From a virus: DNA of 46,874 bases. Positions 26,993-34,191 of the stretch are shown one piece after another. Each line of letters starts with the position of its first letter. Positions within the stretch are counted from its first letter, which is position 1. The position numbers and the translations under genes are program-made. The notes beneath the pieces were generated by a model, which saw only the letters and a program-made list of their open reading frames with translations, did not search any database and had not been told where the DNA came from. The DNA is taken from positions 1 through 46,874 of the IMG/VR virus record IMGVR_UViG_3300005825_000081; one strand, 5' to 3'.

Positions 26993-27018
26993 GGCGGCTA
27001 CCCTACGGGGTAGCCGCC
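26993..27018 (-). terminator. Rho-independent terminator of the leftward transcription
   Basis: Perfect 11-bp stem GGCGGCTACCC / GGGTAGCCGCC with loop TACG. On the - strand it is followed by TTTTTTCTTTTAC, a strong U-tract; on the + strand TCTCACG follows, so it mainly stops leftward transcripts before they enter the late genes. In the same 144-base gap, TTCTCA-CGAA-TGAGAA (26948-26963) may help stop rightward transcripts. Confidence 0.88.
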
Positions 27019-27050
27019 TCTCACGTCCCTACGGCGATGAGAAACCGGCT

Positions 27051-27464
27051 TTAAATAGCGTTGGTCGTAACTTTTTCGCACCCGGAACGCCATACCATAT
27101 GACGTTTCCCCGTATCGTTTACTTCTACCACAAACCCCGTCGCCATAAATTCGACCAGCGTTGCCGGTTCGTTTCTGTGTAGCAGAGGTAAGTTTAAATA
27201 CGTGGGCCCCAACCGCATAGCTATCATCAGCTCGACCAGCGTTTCACAATCTCTTACTCCGGCACCATCGAGTTGACGAATCATACTTGTCCCATCAGGG
27301 AAGATCGTAACGGAGCAGTTATGGAGTTTTGCTTTCTGGACTAAGGTTTGCGCCGTCATTTGAGGCTGCGTACCTTGAGATATGTCGATAGCATTCGCGT
27401 ATCGGTGAAGTTCGGCAGGACTGTATTTAGTAATCTCTTTCGGTATTGATTTAACTTCTCTCAT
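27051..27464 (-). CDS. Unknown protein, last gene of the leftward region
   Basis: 137 aa, SD GAGG before ATG. Residues 10-60 look helical with a charged KYSPAELHRYANAIDIS start, followed by a beta hairpin VTIFPDGTSMIRQLDGAG and a C-terminal strand region (VEFMATGFVVEVNDTGKRHMVW). No known domain. It has its own copy of the promoter cassette just upstream (27519-27536) and ends before the terminator, so it is a monocistronic unit; that suggests separate timing, perhaps a regulator, but nothing proves it. Confidence 0.7.
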   Translation of the reverse strand: MREVKSIPKEITKYSPAELHRYANAIDISQGTQPQMTAQTLVQKAKLHNCSVTIFPDGTSMIRQLDGAGVRDCETLVELMIAMRLGPTYLNLPLLHRNEPATLVEFMATGFVVEVNDTGKRHMVWRSGCEKVTTNAI

Positions 27465-27489
27465 GTTAGTGCCTCATATTCGTTATCCA

Positions 27490-27547
27490 TGGGGAGCGGA
27501 GCGCCCCCCTAAGACTATATTATATCCTCACAGTATTATCAAAGCGA
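27490..27547 (-). promoter_or_regulatory. Promoter-operator cassette 6 (diverged) with leader hairpin
   Basis: On the - strand: ATACTG, six bases, TATAAT (27519-27536), the same spacing as in the other five cassettes. The -35 (TCGCTT at spacer 17) is poor and the upstream half is shorter. A G/C-rich hairpin (GGGG at 27491-27494 pairing around 27504-27510) lies in the leader. Confidence 0.6.
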
Positions 27548-27554
27548 GAAGCCA

Positions 27555-27905
27555 TTAATAAGAATTTCTGGCGCTGTCTGCTCCGCCAACGTTTTTAGCT
27601 TCCTGCGCTCCGCAGTCTGGGTTCGCGTATTCTCGCGGGATTTCTACATCGTCTTCTGACGACATATCGTTCGTAGAAACGACGTTCCAATTAAGACTGG
27701 CATCGTACCGAGTTTCCAGAATTTTCTGTATAAAATGTAGCGCTTTTTCCAAATCCTGAATTCCGTTTTTATCCCAGTGCCTATCTATGTATGCGATACA
27801 TCGCGCCTCCAAATACGGCATATCCGCACAATAGTCCCAGTGTTGTATTTCCTTCTTCTTCTTGTAATGCGTACCGCCTATTTGGGTGTCGTTTGCTCTC
27901 GCCAC
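27555..27905 (-). CDS. DUF3310 protein, nucleotide-metabolism neighbour (GTG start)
   Basis: 116 aa from GTG with AAGGAG eight bases upstream; overlaps the HD gene by 28 bases. Family pattern IGGTHYK, IQHWDYCADM, CIAYIDRHWDKNGIQDLEKALHFIQKIL is that of DUF3310, a short phage protein family repeatedly found with nucleotide kinases and pool enzymes. Residues 75-116 are a divergent acidic tail. Its exact role is unknown; the operon (TS homologue, nucleotidase) supports a deoxynucleotide-pool function. Confidence 0.82.
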   Translation of the reverse strand: MARANDTQIGGTHYKKKKEIQHWDYCADMPYLEARCIAYIDRHWDKNGIQDLEKALHFIQKILETRYDASLNWNVVSTNDMSSEDDVEIPREYANPDCGAQEAKNVGGADSARNSY

Positions 27906-28417
27906 GAGATTAGCTCCTTGGTAAAGAAATTTAAGATGTCCGCCATTCCGGCAGTAGTTCCTTGGTCGTTACATATTCTGTCTAGATCACCTATTATGTT
28001 CTCCATTACAGGGTCCATAAACCCGTTCCCCATAGTGTGTTCGCGTATAGCGTAAAACCCCATTTCTGTTAAATCTGCGAATTTAAGCCACCCCATTTCC
28101 TCCTTTATCAAATTATAAGTTGCGTTCAGCCTTTCGTGTATATCAATCTCAGCTTCCGAAATGGCTTTTTGTAAATCCGGGTACATCCGTTTAGCTGTAT
28201 AGGGTATATCTCCGGTCCAATACTCCGCAACATCATGGTCTAAAGCCGCCAGCATGAGATTTTTGGATAGCGCGACTTCTGGAACGACGCATCTTAACCA
28301 CTGCATAACGCCGTAGGTGTGGTCGGCTACCGTTTGCGGGTGCAAGGTAGGATGTGCGTGCCACCTGTCTATGCGACCTGCGTTCCATTTTATTTCTGTT
28401 ACCGAGAATTTATCCAT
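27878..28417 (-). CDS. YfbR-like HD-domain 5'-deoxyribonucleotidase
   Basis: 179 aa. HD hydrolase family: RIDRWH at residues 15-20, VADHT with metal-ligand His33, LDHDVAEYWTGDIP with His61-Asp62, Glu65 and Asp70, and a Lys in the following YTAKR. This is the YfbR arrangement, which removes phosphate from deoxynucleoside 5'-monophosphates. Overlaps the TS-homologue stop by eight bases. In a phage that replaces thymidine, such an enzyme could deplete competing dTMP or dCMP; this is inference. Confidence 0.82.
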   Translation of the reverse strand: MDKFSVTEIKWNAGRIDRWHAHPTLHPQTVADHTYGVMQWLRCVVPEVALSKNLMLAALDHDVAEYWTGDIPYTAKRMYPDLQKAISEAEIDIHERLNATYNLIKEEMGWLKFADLTEMGFYAIREHTMGNGFMDPVMENIIGDLDRICNDQGTTAGMADILNFFTKELISWREQTTPK

Positions 28418-29399
28418 TATTAGGCTCCTCGCTAACCCACTGAGCCGCTAAATGTCTCACGGCTTGGTCTTCAATACTGGCGATATACCTCTGGTAGTTT
28501 TCAGGCGTAGCCTTGAGGTATTTTCTAGATATCCAGTAGTTGAACAGAGGCTTTGCTACGGTCTCCAAAAAAGGCTCCTTGAAATTGAAAGTCAGTATTC
28601 GATTCCTTTCGGTAGCTGCCATAAACACGCCTAGTTCTTTATCAAACGTACTTATGTCCAACACTAGAGGTACTAACTTAGCATTTCTACCGTCGTACCA
28701 ACCTGAACTAACCGGGATTTTTCTCAACTCGTCAAGCCGAGGGGTATTTGTATACATATGCAAATTATTGGAAAACTGCACATACCTTCCTACCAAATAC
28801 CCCGCTTTTGCAGCGACATATTCTTGTATCATAGAAAAGTGGGCTGCGTTAGCCCCGCACATCCCCCAAATTAAATCGTTGCTTCGGTTACACACGGTCA
28901 TATCTAAATAGCTATCCCACACTACACGAAACATTATAAGGTCGTTACAAGGTATGTCTTTACTGCTAGAGCATAAATCCCGCTCCCAATTCCATATTTG
29001 CGCTACAGCGCGGCGGCTGGTTGGGTCTTTTTTCAGTATAGCGGCGCACTCGGTCAACTGATCTATTCGACCAGAACGGAGTCGGTGCCCGTAGGCACCG
29101 TGAAAAGAGTATCCGTTATCGCTATACGCTCGCATCTGCTCGTTAAATCGGGCCAGCCAATTTACGTCTTCCCGACCTGATAGCATCCACAAACCCTCCA
29201 TAACCAGAAACGCTACATTGTTTCTTCGTATAGGGTGCATAACAAAACGCTGTCTAGGCAAGCAGTAGGTCACGCATACCGGGTAATGGGCGGCGATAAC
29301 CGGCCCATTTCGGCTATTTTCTACCTTACCCTCAGTATCAAGATAGTCTATGAGAATTGGCAGAGCTTCGTCAACATTTTGCGCGGTAACGGTTTTCAT
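28410..29399 (-). CDS. Thymidylate synthase homologue, possible dUMP hydroxymethylase
   Basis: 329 aa. TS-fold landmarks: EGLWMLSG (Glu68, Trp71), FHGAYGHRLR at 99-108 (canonical YGxxxR), the catalytic cysteine in DIPCND (Cys151), the phosphate/base segment NRSNDLIWGMCGANAAHFS (Arg172, Asp175, Asn184) and LHMYTN (His214, Tyr216). All catalytic residues are kept; Asn184 favours dUMP over dCMP. The usual PPCH becomes PCND and LGxPFN becomes WGMCGAN, a divergence typical of phage hydroxymethylases and relatives. The neighbours (GT, deacetylase, aGPT-like enzyme) favour 5-hydroxymethyl-dUMP synthesis over plain dTMP synthesis. Confidence 0.85.
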   Translation of the reverse strand: MKTVTAQNVDEALPILIDYLDTEGKVENSRNGPVIAAHYPVCVTYCLPRQRFVMHPIRRNNVAFLVMEGLWMLSGREDVNWLARFNEQMRAYSDNGYSFHGAYGHRLRSGRIDQLTECAAILKKDPTSRRAVAQIWNWERDLCSSSKDIPCNDLIMFRVVWDSYLDMTVCNRSNDLIWGMCGANAAHFSMIQEYVAAKAGYLVGRYVQFSNNLHMYTNTPRLDELRKIPVSSGWYDGRNAKLVPLVLDISTFDKELGVFMAATERNRILTFNFKEPFLETVAKPLFNYWISRKYLKATPENYQRYIASIEDQAVRHLAAQWVSEEPNNG

Positions 29400-29875
29400 T
29401 TTTCAGTTTTAACCTCAAGCAGTCCTAATTGATAGGCTTTTGATATGTAAGTAGCAGCGGTTTCATACGGCGCTTTGGACGCAGCTATCATAGGGTACAC
29501 CTCGATCATTTTCTCCGCTATCTCCTTTCGTGTAGCCCCGTGGTCGCCGGTAGACAACACATGGCCTACCACGCACGCTACATATTCTGCCGTTTGATGC
29601 CCCATACCTTTTTTCAGCTGTTGCCAATTTTTATACTGGCTAGATACGATAAAGATACACCCTGGGGGAGCTTTTTGTCGGAGCGATTTAGTCCTTTTGA
29701 AAGACTTTTTATGCGCTCCAGAAATTTCAGATAGCTCGGGCTTGCTAAACGTTACTATCCTGCCGGCAGAGTCTTCTACCGCCTCTACATACATATAGTA
29801 GTGGCATTCTACCTCGACGCCTGCCGCCATTAAAGTTTCTGCCGTGTCTTGGTCGATCTTTACTTTAGTTTTCAT
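29396..29875 (-). CDS. Unknown, winged-helix-like C-terminus, in modification cluster
   Basis: 159 aa from ATG 29875, chosen for AAAGGAAAC upstream; the frame continues open to 29971. Residues 1-90 are a mixed alpha/beta region with a basic centre (SGAHKKSFKRTKSLRQKAPP). The C-terminal 60 residues (HGATRKEIAEKMIEVYPMIAASKAPYETAATYISKAYQLGLLEVK) look like a winged-helix fold. Overlaps the TS homologue by four bases. A DNA-binding adaptor that guides modification, or a regulator, is possible; no family recognised. Confidence 0.7.
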   Translation of the reverse strand: MKTKVKIDQDTAETLMAAGVEVECHYYMYVEAVEDSAGRIVTFSKPELSEISGAHKKSFKRTKSLRQKAPPGCIFIVSSQYKNWQQLKKGMGHQTAEYVACVVGHVLSTGDHGATRKEIAEKMIEVYPMIAASKAPYETAATYISKAYQLGLLEVKTEK

Positions 29876-29897
29876 AATTAAAAGTTTCCTTTGTAGA

Positions 29898-30749
29898 TTA
29901 AGTGTTTCCGTTATACCTCTGCTTTGGTTTTCCCGTACCCTGCAACGTGCGCATGTACTTAGAAAATTCACACATTACGTTCGAGCAGTTGTTCGGGTCT
30001 AAAAACACCGGAGGTACTCCAGGGTGCTTTGACAATAGGTCTTGCAACTCCATCAGCTCTCCGTGTGTATCTTTTATGGTCGTTCCTTGCGGGCGACCGT
30101 ATAAATAGTTGAGACCTTTTATTGTGCCAGGGCCTGCTTCGACCCAAGTTGTCCAGTCTTGAAACTCGTGTCCGGGGCGGTGGTAAGGCGAGTAGCGTAT
30201 ATCAGCTACCATCTGGTTTCGCATAAACGGCCCCATGCCGTAAAACTTTCCGATAAATTCAGCCCAAGTTTCTAGCTTCAGAGTAGTTAACGGAGCACTA
30301 CCGAGTTCATCCCACATTGGAGTAAATACATCTCGTATAAGGTAGGTATGCTTTGGGATTCCTTGCGACCGAGCGTGAATCATATACGCGCCGTTGAATA
30401 GCTTCTTTCCTCTGTCTTGTCTTGCGTCGAGCAGTAGGTTGAGATTGTCGGGGCTGAAGTCGTCTATATACCCGATTTCTCCCAGGCACTCCGGGAGATT
30501 GAAAACGCGGGCAACGGCGATGTTAAACCATAACGTTAGCGGGGTTATTTTAGGATGTACAAAGTAGTACCTTTGAATCCATTTCGTAACCGGGTCGTCT
30601 TGCCTATCCACGTTACAAAAGCGGTAATTTTGAATAATGAAATCGTTACACCAGGGTTTTGGTTGACGTCGCTCGTAACCGATTCTGGCCCGTTCGCGTT
30701 GGCTGATATAGTATAAAAGCGTTTGATAAGCGTTTTCGTCGATCACCAT
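29898..30749 (-). CDS. aGPT-pyrophosphorylase / HMUDK-helical-like thymine hypermodification enzyme
   Basis: 283 aa. The N-terminus (SQRERARIGYERR, KPWCNDFIIQNYRFCNVDRQDDPVTKWI, residues 16-58) and later FIGKFYGMGPFMRNQMVADIRYSP plus EAGPGTIKGLNYLYGRP are the hallmarks of alpha-glutamyl/putrescinyl thymine pyrophosphorylases and the related helical domain of 5-hmdU DNA kinases. These act on phosphorylated 5-hydroxymethyluracil in phage DNA, replacing pyrophosphate by a nucleophile. No P-loop is present, so it is the helical enzyme alone. Overlaps the deacetylase stop by seven bases. Confidence 0.82.
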   Translation of the reverse strand: MVIDENAYQTLLYYISQRERARIGYERRQPKPWCNDFIIQNYRFCNVDRQDDPVTKWIQRYYFVHPKITPLTLWFNIAVARVFNLPECLGEIGYIDDFSPDNLNLLLDARQDRGKKLFNGAYMIHARSQGIPKHTYLIRDVFTPMWDELGSAPLTTLKLETWAEFIGKFYGMGPFMRNQMVADIRYSPYHRPGHEFQDWTTWVEAGPGTIKGLNYLYGRPQGTTIKDTHGELMELQDLLSKHPGVPPVFLDPNNCSNVMCEFSKYMRTLQGTGKPKQRYNGNT

Positions 30750-31309
30750 AGTATTATCTCTGTTGTATGTGGAAGAATGTCTTTGTTATAGAAAAAGAAC
30801 AGACTTTGTGTTTTGAAAATATCTACGGTCTTTTTGTCGTATTTTCGACCTCCTGGTTTATACATAGAAATGACTTTTTTCCCAAACGATTTTTCCTGCA
30901 ACTCGTCTTGATTTTTAAGCTGCATCGCATAAGGCTGATCGACGTAGTAAAACAAAGGTGGGTTGTCATAAATCTCGGACTCCCCCCGTAGGTAGTCGCA
31001 GGCCTCTGTAACCGCGTAATGCTCGGCATGGCGCAACCCTAAAGGGCAGATTATAGCCCAATCTTTTTTCGCAGGGATTGAGGCTATTATAGCGGGAGTA
31101 CCGTCCATACTGCCGCATTCTTCGTACCCCATCCAGCTATGAGAAGCTCCTACGCTATGCGCGTATGCTTCAGCTTCGGCAGCACGTTTCGGGGTTCCGT
31201 ATACGGTGACTATTTCAACTTCGTCCCCCCACTTTATCCACCGTTTTATATGCCCTCCTAAAGATAAAAAGGCATCATCGGCGTGAGGTTCTATCACCAT
31301 GTATTTCAT
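30743..31309 (-). CDS. LmbE/PIG-L-type zinc deacetylase
   Basis: 188 aa. Zinc-binding EPHADDAFLSLGG near the N-terminus (His9, Asp11, Asp12) and CPLGLRHAEHYAVTEA (His94, His97) are the two signatures of the GlcNAc-PI / LmbE de-N-acetylase family, which removes acetyl groups from N-acetylated amino sugars. Length is near the family minimum. First gene of a transcription unit with promoter cassette 5 and a TATGGAG ribosome site. Together with the glycosyltransferase it suggests a deacetylated amino sugar on DNA or on a cell-surface glycan; the nearby modification genes favour DNA. Confidence 0.87.
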   Translation of the reverse strand: MKYMVIEPHADDAFLSLGGHIKRWIKWGDEVEIVTVYGTPKRAAEAEAYAHSVGASHSWMGYEECGSMDGTPAIIASIPAKKDWAIICPLGLRHAEHYAVTEACDYLRGESEIYDNPPLFYYVDQPYAMQLKNQDELQEKSFGKKVISMYKPGGRKYDKKTVDIFKTQSLFFFYNKDILPHTTEIILW

Positions 31310-31339
31310 TAATCGGTCTCCATATTTATTAGGCGCAAG

Positions 31340-31396
31340 TCGAGTGCTCCCGATCTACTCCTATTATACTACGGCAGTATAGCCAGGTAAAGCGTT
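31340..31396 (-). promoter_or_regulatory. Promoter-operator cassette 5
   Basis: Minus strand: -35 TTTACC (31386-31391), 17-base spacer containing ATACTGCCGTAG, -10 TATAAT (31363-31368). TATACT and AGTATA form a 17-base dyad overlapping the -10, an operator-like arrangement. It drives the deacetylase-to-DUF3310 unit. A small TCG..CGA hairpin is possible in the leader. Confidence 0.75.
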
Positions 31397-32539
31397 TTAA
31401 AATCCCATTATTTTATCATAAACGGTAGAAGCAAGGAAGTTTTCACTCACATAGGCTTTCGCTAATTTCTGCCTTGCTCCGTCTGTGGCGAAATTCGTCG
31501 TTATCAGGCAGTCGTTTATCTCCTGGGCTATATTCTCTGCGCGCACTTTTAGGCATAACTCTGTCGGGATAATAGAGTTTTCGGCCACTATCGGAAGGCA
31601 TCCGTACCATAATGCCTCTATTCCGGTAGTATTGATTGACCCTTTGTTGTATACTTCGTAACGTGCTCGACCCATTCCCTGAAAGTCTGCCATAGCCCAT
31701 GAGCGACTTAAGATGTCCGGGATATTCTCTAACGCTGTGTACCCGTGAAACGTCGCGTTCCCACGTCCGGAGAACTTGCTGTCGAACATGTCTTTTCCTA
31801 CGACGCTTTGCCATAAAGGAGTGTTCCTCATTTGATAGTATTCTATCCCGTTGGAGTACATATCAACGGTTATCCGGTTATTGATATCCGGGAGGGCTTT
31901 TACAAACTGTTTTATCCCCTTTATGTTTTTCCACTGAGACAGCCACACCAGCAAAGGATGCTCTGTACGAGAAACATGCGAAGGCTCAGGGTAGAACGGG
32001 ATGTGCACCCCTTCTATGCCGTACCGCTCGACAGTTTCTCTATAGGAGTAGGCAATAGTGACGTGGTTTAGCGTAGGCGTCATTTCCAACCCGAGTTCCA
32101 ACCACGCTCGATATGAGTCTGCGTACCCGTCGCATATACGACCTATCATGGGTATCTCTATCATACGCAAAAAGTCGTAAAAGAAAGGTTCCGATCCATA
32201 CGCTTTATTCGGGTGCGGCACCATACCACTAAGGTACAGATAGTCGAAATTAAGGTTTATGTAGTCTGCTACTACTTTTGCATGTCGCGGGTGGTGAGAC
32301 AGTTTTCCGTCAACTGTAAGGTATACGTCGCCCCCTCTAATGAGTTGCCGCTCTCCATAGATTTCGTAGTCTTTTTGGACCCAGGGCCACGTTTCAAAAA
32401 CTTTCCATACGTGCCCTCGATCAGCGCCTTCGTTGTACATTGCGATCAGTTCTGAGTTAAGTCCTGCTACTCCTGTCGTTTTCCATTGTAGTGCGCATAC
32501 CCGTAGTGGGGGGTTTTCTTTTTTATTTAAGAATTTCAT
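31397..32539 (-). CDS. Glycosyltransferase, GT-B type (GT4-like)
   Basis: 380 aa. Two-domain architecture: an N-terminal Rossmann-like half opening VCALQWKTTGVAGLNSELIAMYNEG, and a C-terminal half with LVWLSQWKNIKGIKQFVKALPDI, a phosphate-loop region (FHGYTALENIPDILSRSWAMADFQGMGRARYEVYNKGSINTTGIEALWYGCLPIV) whose E-A-L-x-x-G-x-x-P-I-V ending is the classic nucleotide-sugar E-x7-E site of GT4-like enzymes. Starts inside the helicase gene (17-base overlap), so it is co-expressed with replication. Likely transfers a sugar to modified DNA bases; a surface-glycan role cannot be excluded. Confidence 0.82.
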   Translation of the reverse strand: MKFLNKKENPPLRVCALQWKTTGVAGLNSELIAMYNEGADRGHVWKVFETWPWVQKDYEIYGERQLIRGGDVYLTVDGKLSHHPRHAKVVADYINLNFDYLYLSGMVPHPNKAYGSEPFFYDFLRMIEIPMIGRICDGYADSYRAWLELGLEMTPTLNHVTIAYSYRETVERYGIEGVHIPFYPEPSHVSRTEHPLLVWLSQWKNIKGIKQFVKALPDINNRITVDMYSNGIEYYQMRNTPLWQSVVGKDMFDSKFSGRGNATFHGYTALENIPDILSRSWAMADFQGMGRARYEVYNKGSINTTGIEALWYGCLPIVAENSIIPTELCLKVRAENIAQEINDCLITTNFATDGARQKLAKAYVSENFLASTVYDKIMGF

Positions 32540-33917
32540 TGGCAGTTTTTCCTTCTCTGTAAGCTCTTAATGCGGACAGCAATGCTTCCTGTCCAGTTAG
32601 TTTCCCGTTTACTACAGACATCATAGCTTCGTCAACGGTATCTCTCGCCACTATCTGAACTACTCTAACCAGTTCAGTTTGCCCCTGCCTATCTAATCTT
32701 CCTATAAGCTGTGACCACTGCTCGGAAGACCAGGTAAGTCCTATCCATACAATTAGGTTTCCTCCGGTTTGCATATTTAGACCGTGGGATACCGACTGAG
32801 GATGCACAAATAGTAATTTGATTTCTTTCCTGTTCCACATAGTAACTATTTCGTCGGCATTTTTACAGTCTCCGTTTATAAACTCTGCGTCTGGAAAATG
32901 CTTCATAAAAACCGGGACTTCGCTGCGAAACGAATACGCGCATAAAATAGGGACGCCGCCAGATTCATCTATCACCTCTTTTAAGGCTTTCAGTTTTTCT
33001 TCGTGCACATATACAGGAACTCCGTCTTCGTCGTACACCGCCCCTTGACACATCTGACGACATTTATTACTGAGAGATGCCGCGTTCATGACCTCTATAA
33101 ACGACTCGTCGGCCATTTCCATGAACATATGCTTTTCTAGATGGTCGTATTGATTCCGCGCTTTTTCTGGGAGGTCTACATACATAGGCACTACTATGTG
33201 ACCGGGTAACTGTAGGTAATCTTTGCTGTCTAACCGAAGCGTTATGTCACCTATCCGGTTGTAGATCACTTTTTCTAGTCCAGGCCGTATTTTCCAACTG
33301 TACCCGAAATAATCCGCTTGTTCGAAACAGGTATGCTTATATTTAGCGTAGGCTGGAAACAATCTGGTTCCGCCATCTAGTATAAAATATTGCGACCAAA
33401 GGTCGAGCAGAGAGTTTGGCGCAGGAGTGGCGGACATAACCACTGTATAGTCTCTATTGCGGCTTAAACGCCTTAATTGTTTGAACCGTTCGGTGGTCGG
33501 GTCTTTTATGGCGGAGCCTTCGTCTATGACCAGCATCTCGCCGCGTAGCGCAGGAATGTTTTGCTTTTTCATCCAAAGCAGCCCGTCGTAGTTCATGAGG
33601 TATACGTCTGCTTTTCTATTAAACGCGCCTGCCTTGTCCGGCCCATGAACCGTAGAAAAAGTCAAATGCTGCGTGTGCTCCCATAACGCCGCTTCCTGTT
33701 TCCATACCGACTGTATAACACGTAGCGGTCCAAAAATAAATGCACTTTCTATCAAACCTTCTTCTATCAAATCTACTATGGCCGTAAGCACAGTTATCGT
33801 TTTTCCAAGACCTAGATCGACAGCTAGATAGCATTTTTTCTTTGATAGAATGTATCTAACCCCCCTTTCCTGGTACTCGTGCATATCTTTTCTTGCGTAC
33901 TTAAAGCTCACTATCAT
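32523..33917 (-). CDS. SNF2-family DNA helicase/translocase
   Basis: 464 aa. Helicase motifs in order: HEYQERGVRYI, Walker A VDLGLGKT (34-40), motif II VIDEGSAIKD (132-140; DEGS in place of DEAH), motif III SATPAPN (162-168), a second RecA-like domain (about 280-464) with ILCAYSF and motif VI QLIGRLDRQGQ. SNF2-type proteins of this length are the usual partner of DUF2815, PolA and VRR-NUC in phage replication modules. Overlaps both neighbours by 17 bases. Probably remodels or unwinds DNA at the replication fork. Confidence 0.9.
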   Translation of the reverse strand: MIVSFKYARKDMHEYQERGVRYILSKKKCYLAVDLGLGKTITVLTAIVDLIEEGLIESAFIFGPLRVIQSVWKQEAALWEHTQHLTFSTVHGPDKAGAFNRKADVYLMNYDGLLWMKKQNIPALRGEMLVIDEGSAIKDPTTERFKQLRRLSRNRDYTVVMSATPAPNSLLDLWSQYFILDGGTRLFPAYAKYKHTCFEQADYFGYSWKIRPGLEKVIYNRIGDITLRLDSKDYLQLPGHIVVPMYVDLPEKARNQYDHLEKHMFMEMADESFIEVMNAASLSNKCRQMCQGAVYDEDGVPVYVHEEKLKALKEVIDESGGVPILCAYSFRSEVPVFMKHFPDAEFINGDCKNADEIVTMWNRKEIKLLFVHPQSVSHGLNMQTGGNLIVWIGLTWSSEQWSQLIGRLDRQGQTELVRVVQIVARDTVDEAMMSVVNGKLTGQEALLSALRAYREGKTANEILK

Positions 33918-34191
33918 TCTCCGTCAAAAGTCGGATAAAAAAGTCTACCTTTTCTTTTGAATCTATAACGCACACTCCGACACCGCGTTCTCTCAGTTGA
34001 CTGTGATACCTTAGTTGCTTTTCTGTAGGCTTTCCTCCTAGTGCCTTAACCTCCGCAAAAATGCAGGTTCCTTTATGAATTACAAGCCGGTCAGGTATAC
34101 CCACGTTATACCGAGGCTCCATTTTAATACACATACCTCCAACCTTTTTTACAGATTGAACAAGGTAGTTCTCTATTACGCGCTCTCGCAT
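33901..34191 (-). CDS. VRR-NUC domain nuclease
   Basis: 96 aa. Compact PD-(D/E)xK nuclease of the VRR-NUC family: early basic helix with Glu (VIENYLVQSVKKVGG), NVGIPDRLVIHKG with Asp34, IFAEVKALGG with Glu47 and Lys49, and EKQLRYHSQLRERGVGVCVID. In phages it is a stand-alone junction or flap nuclease beside helicase and polymerase. The 16-17-base overlaps with neighbours show tight translational coupling. Confidence 0.92.
   Translation of the reverse strand: MRERVIENYLVQSVKKVGGMCIKMEPRYNVGIPDRLVIHKGTCIFAEVKALGGKPTEKQLRYHSQLRERGVGVCVIDSKEKVDFFIRLLTENDSEL

Noticed and set aside
28410-29399. Ordinary thymidylate synthase for host-independent dTMP supply
   Set aside because: Not excluded, but the altered active-site context and hypermodification neighbours make a hydroxymethylase more likely; stated as inference.
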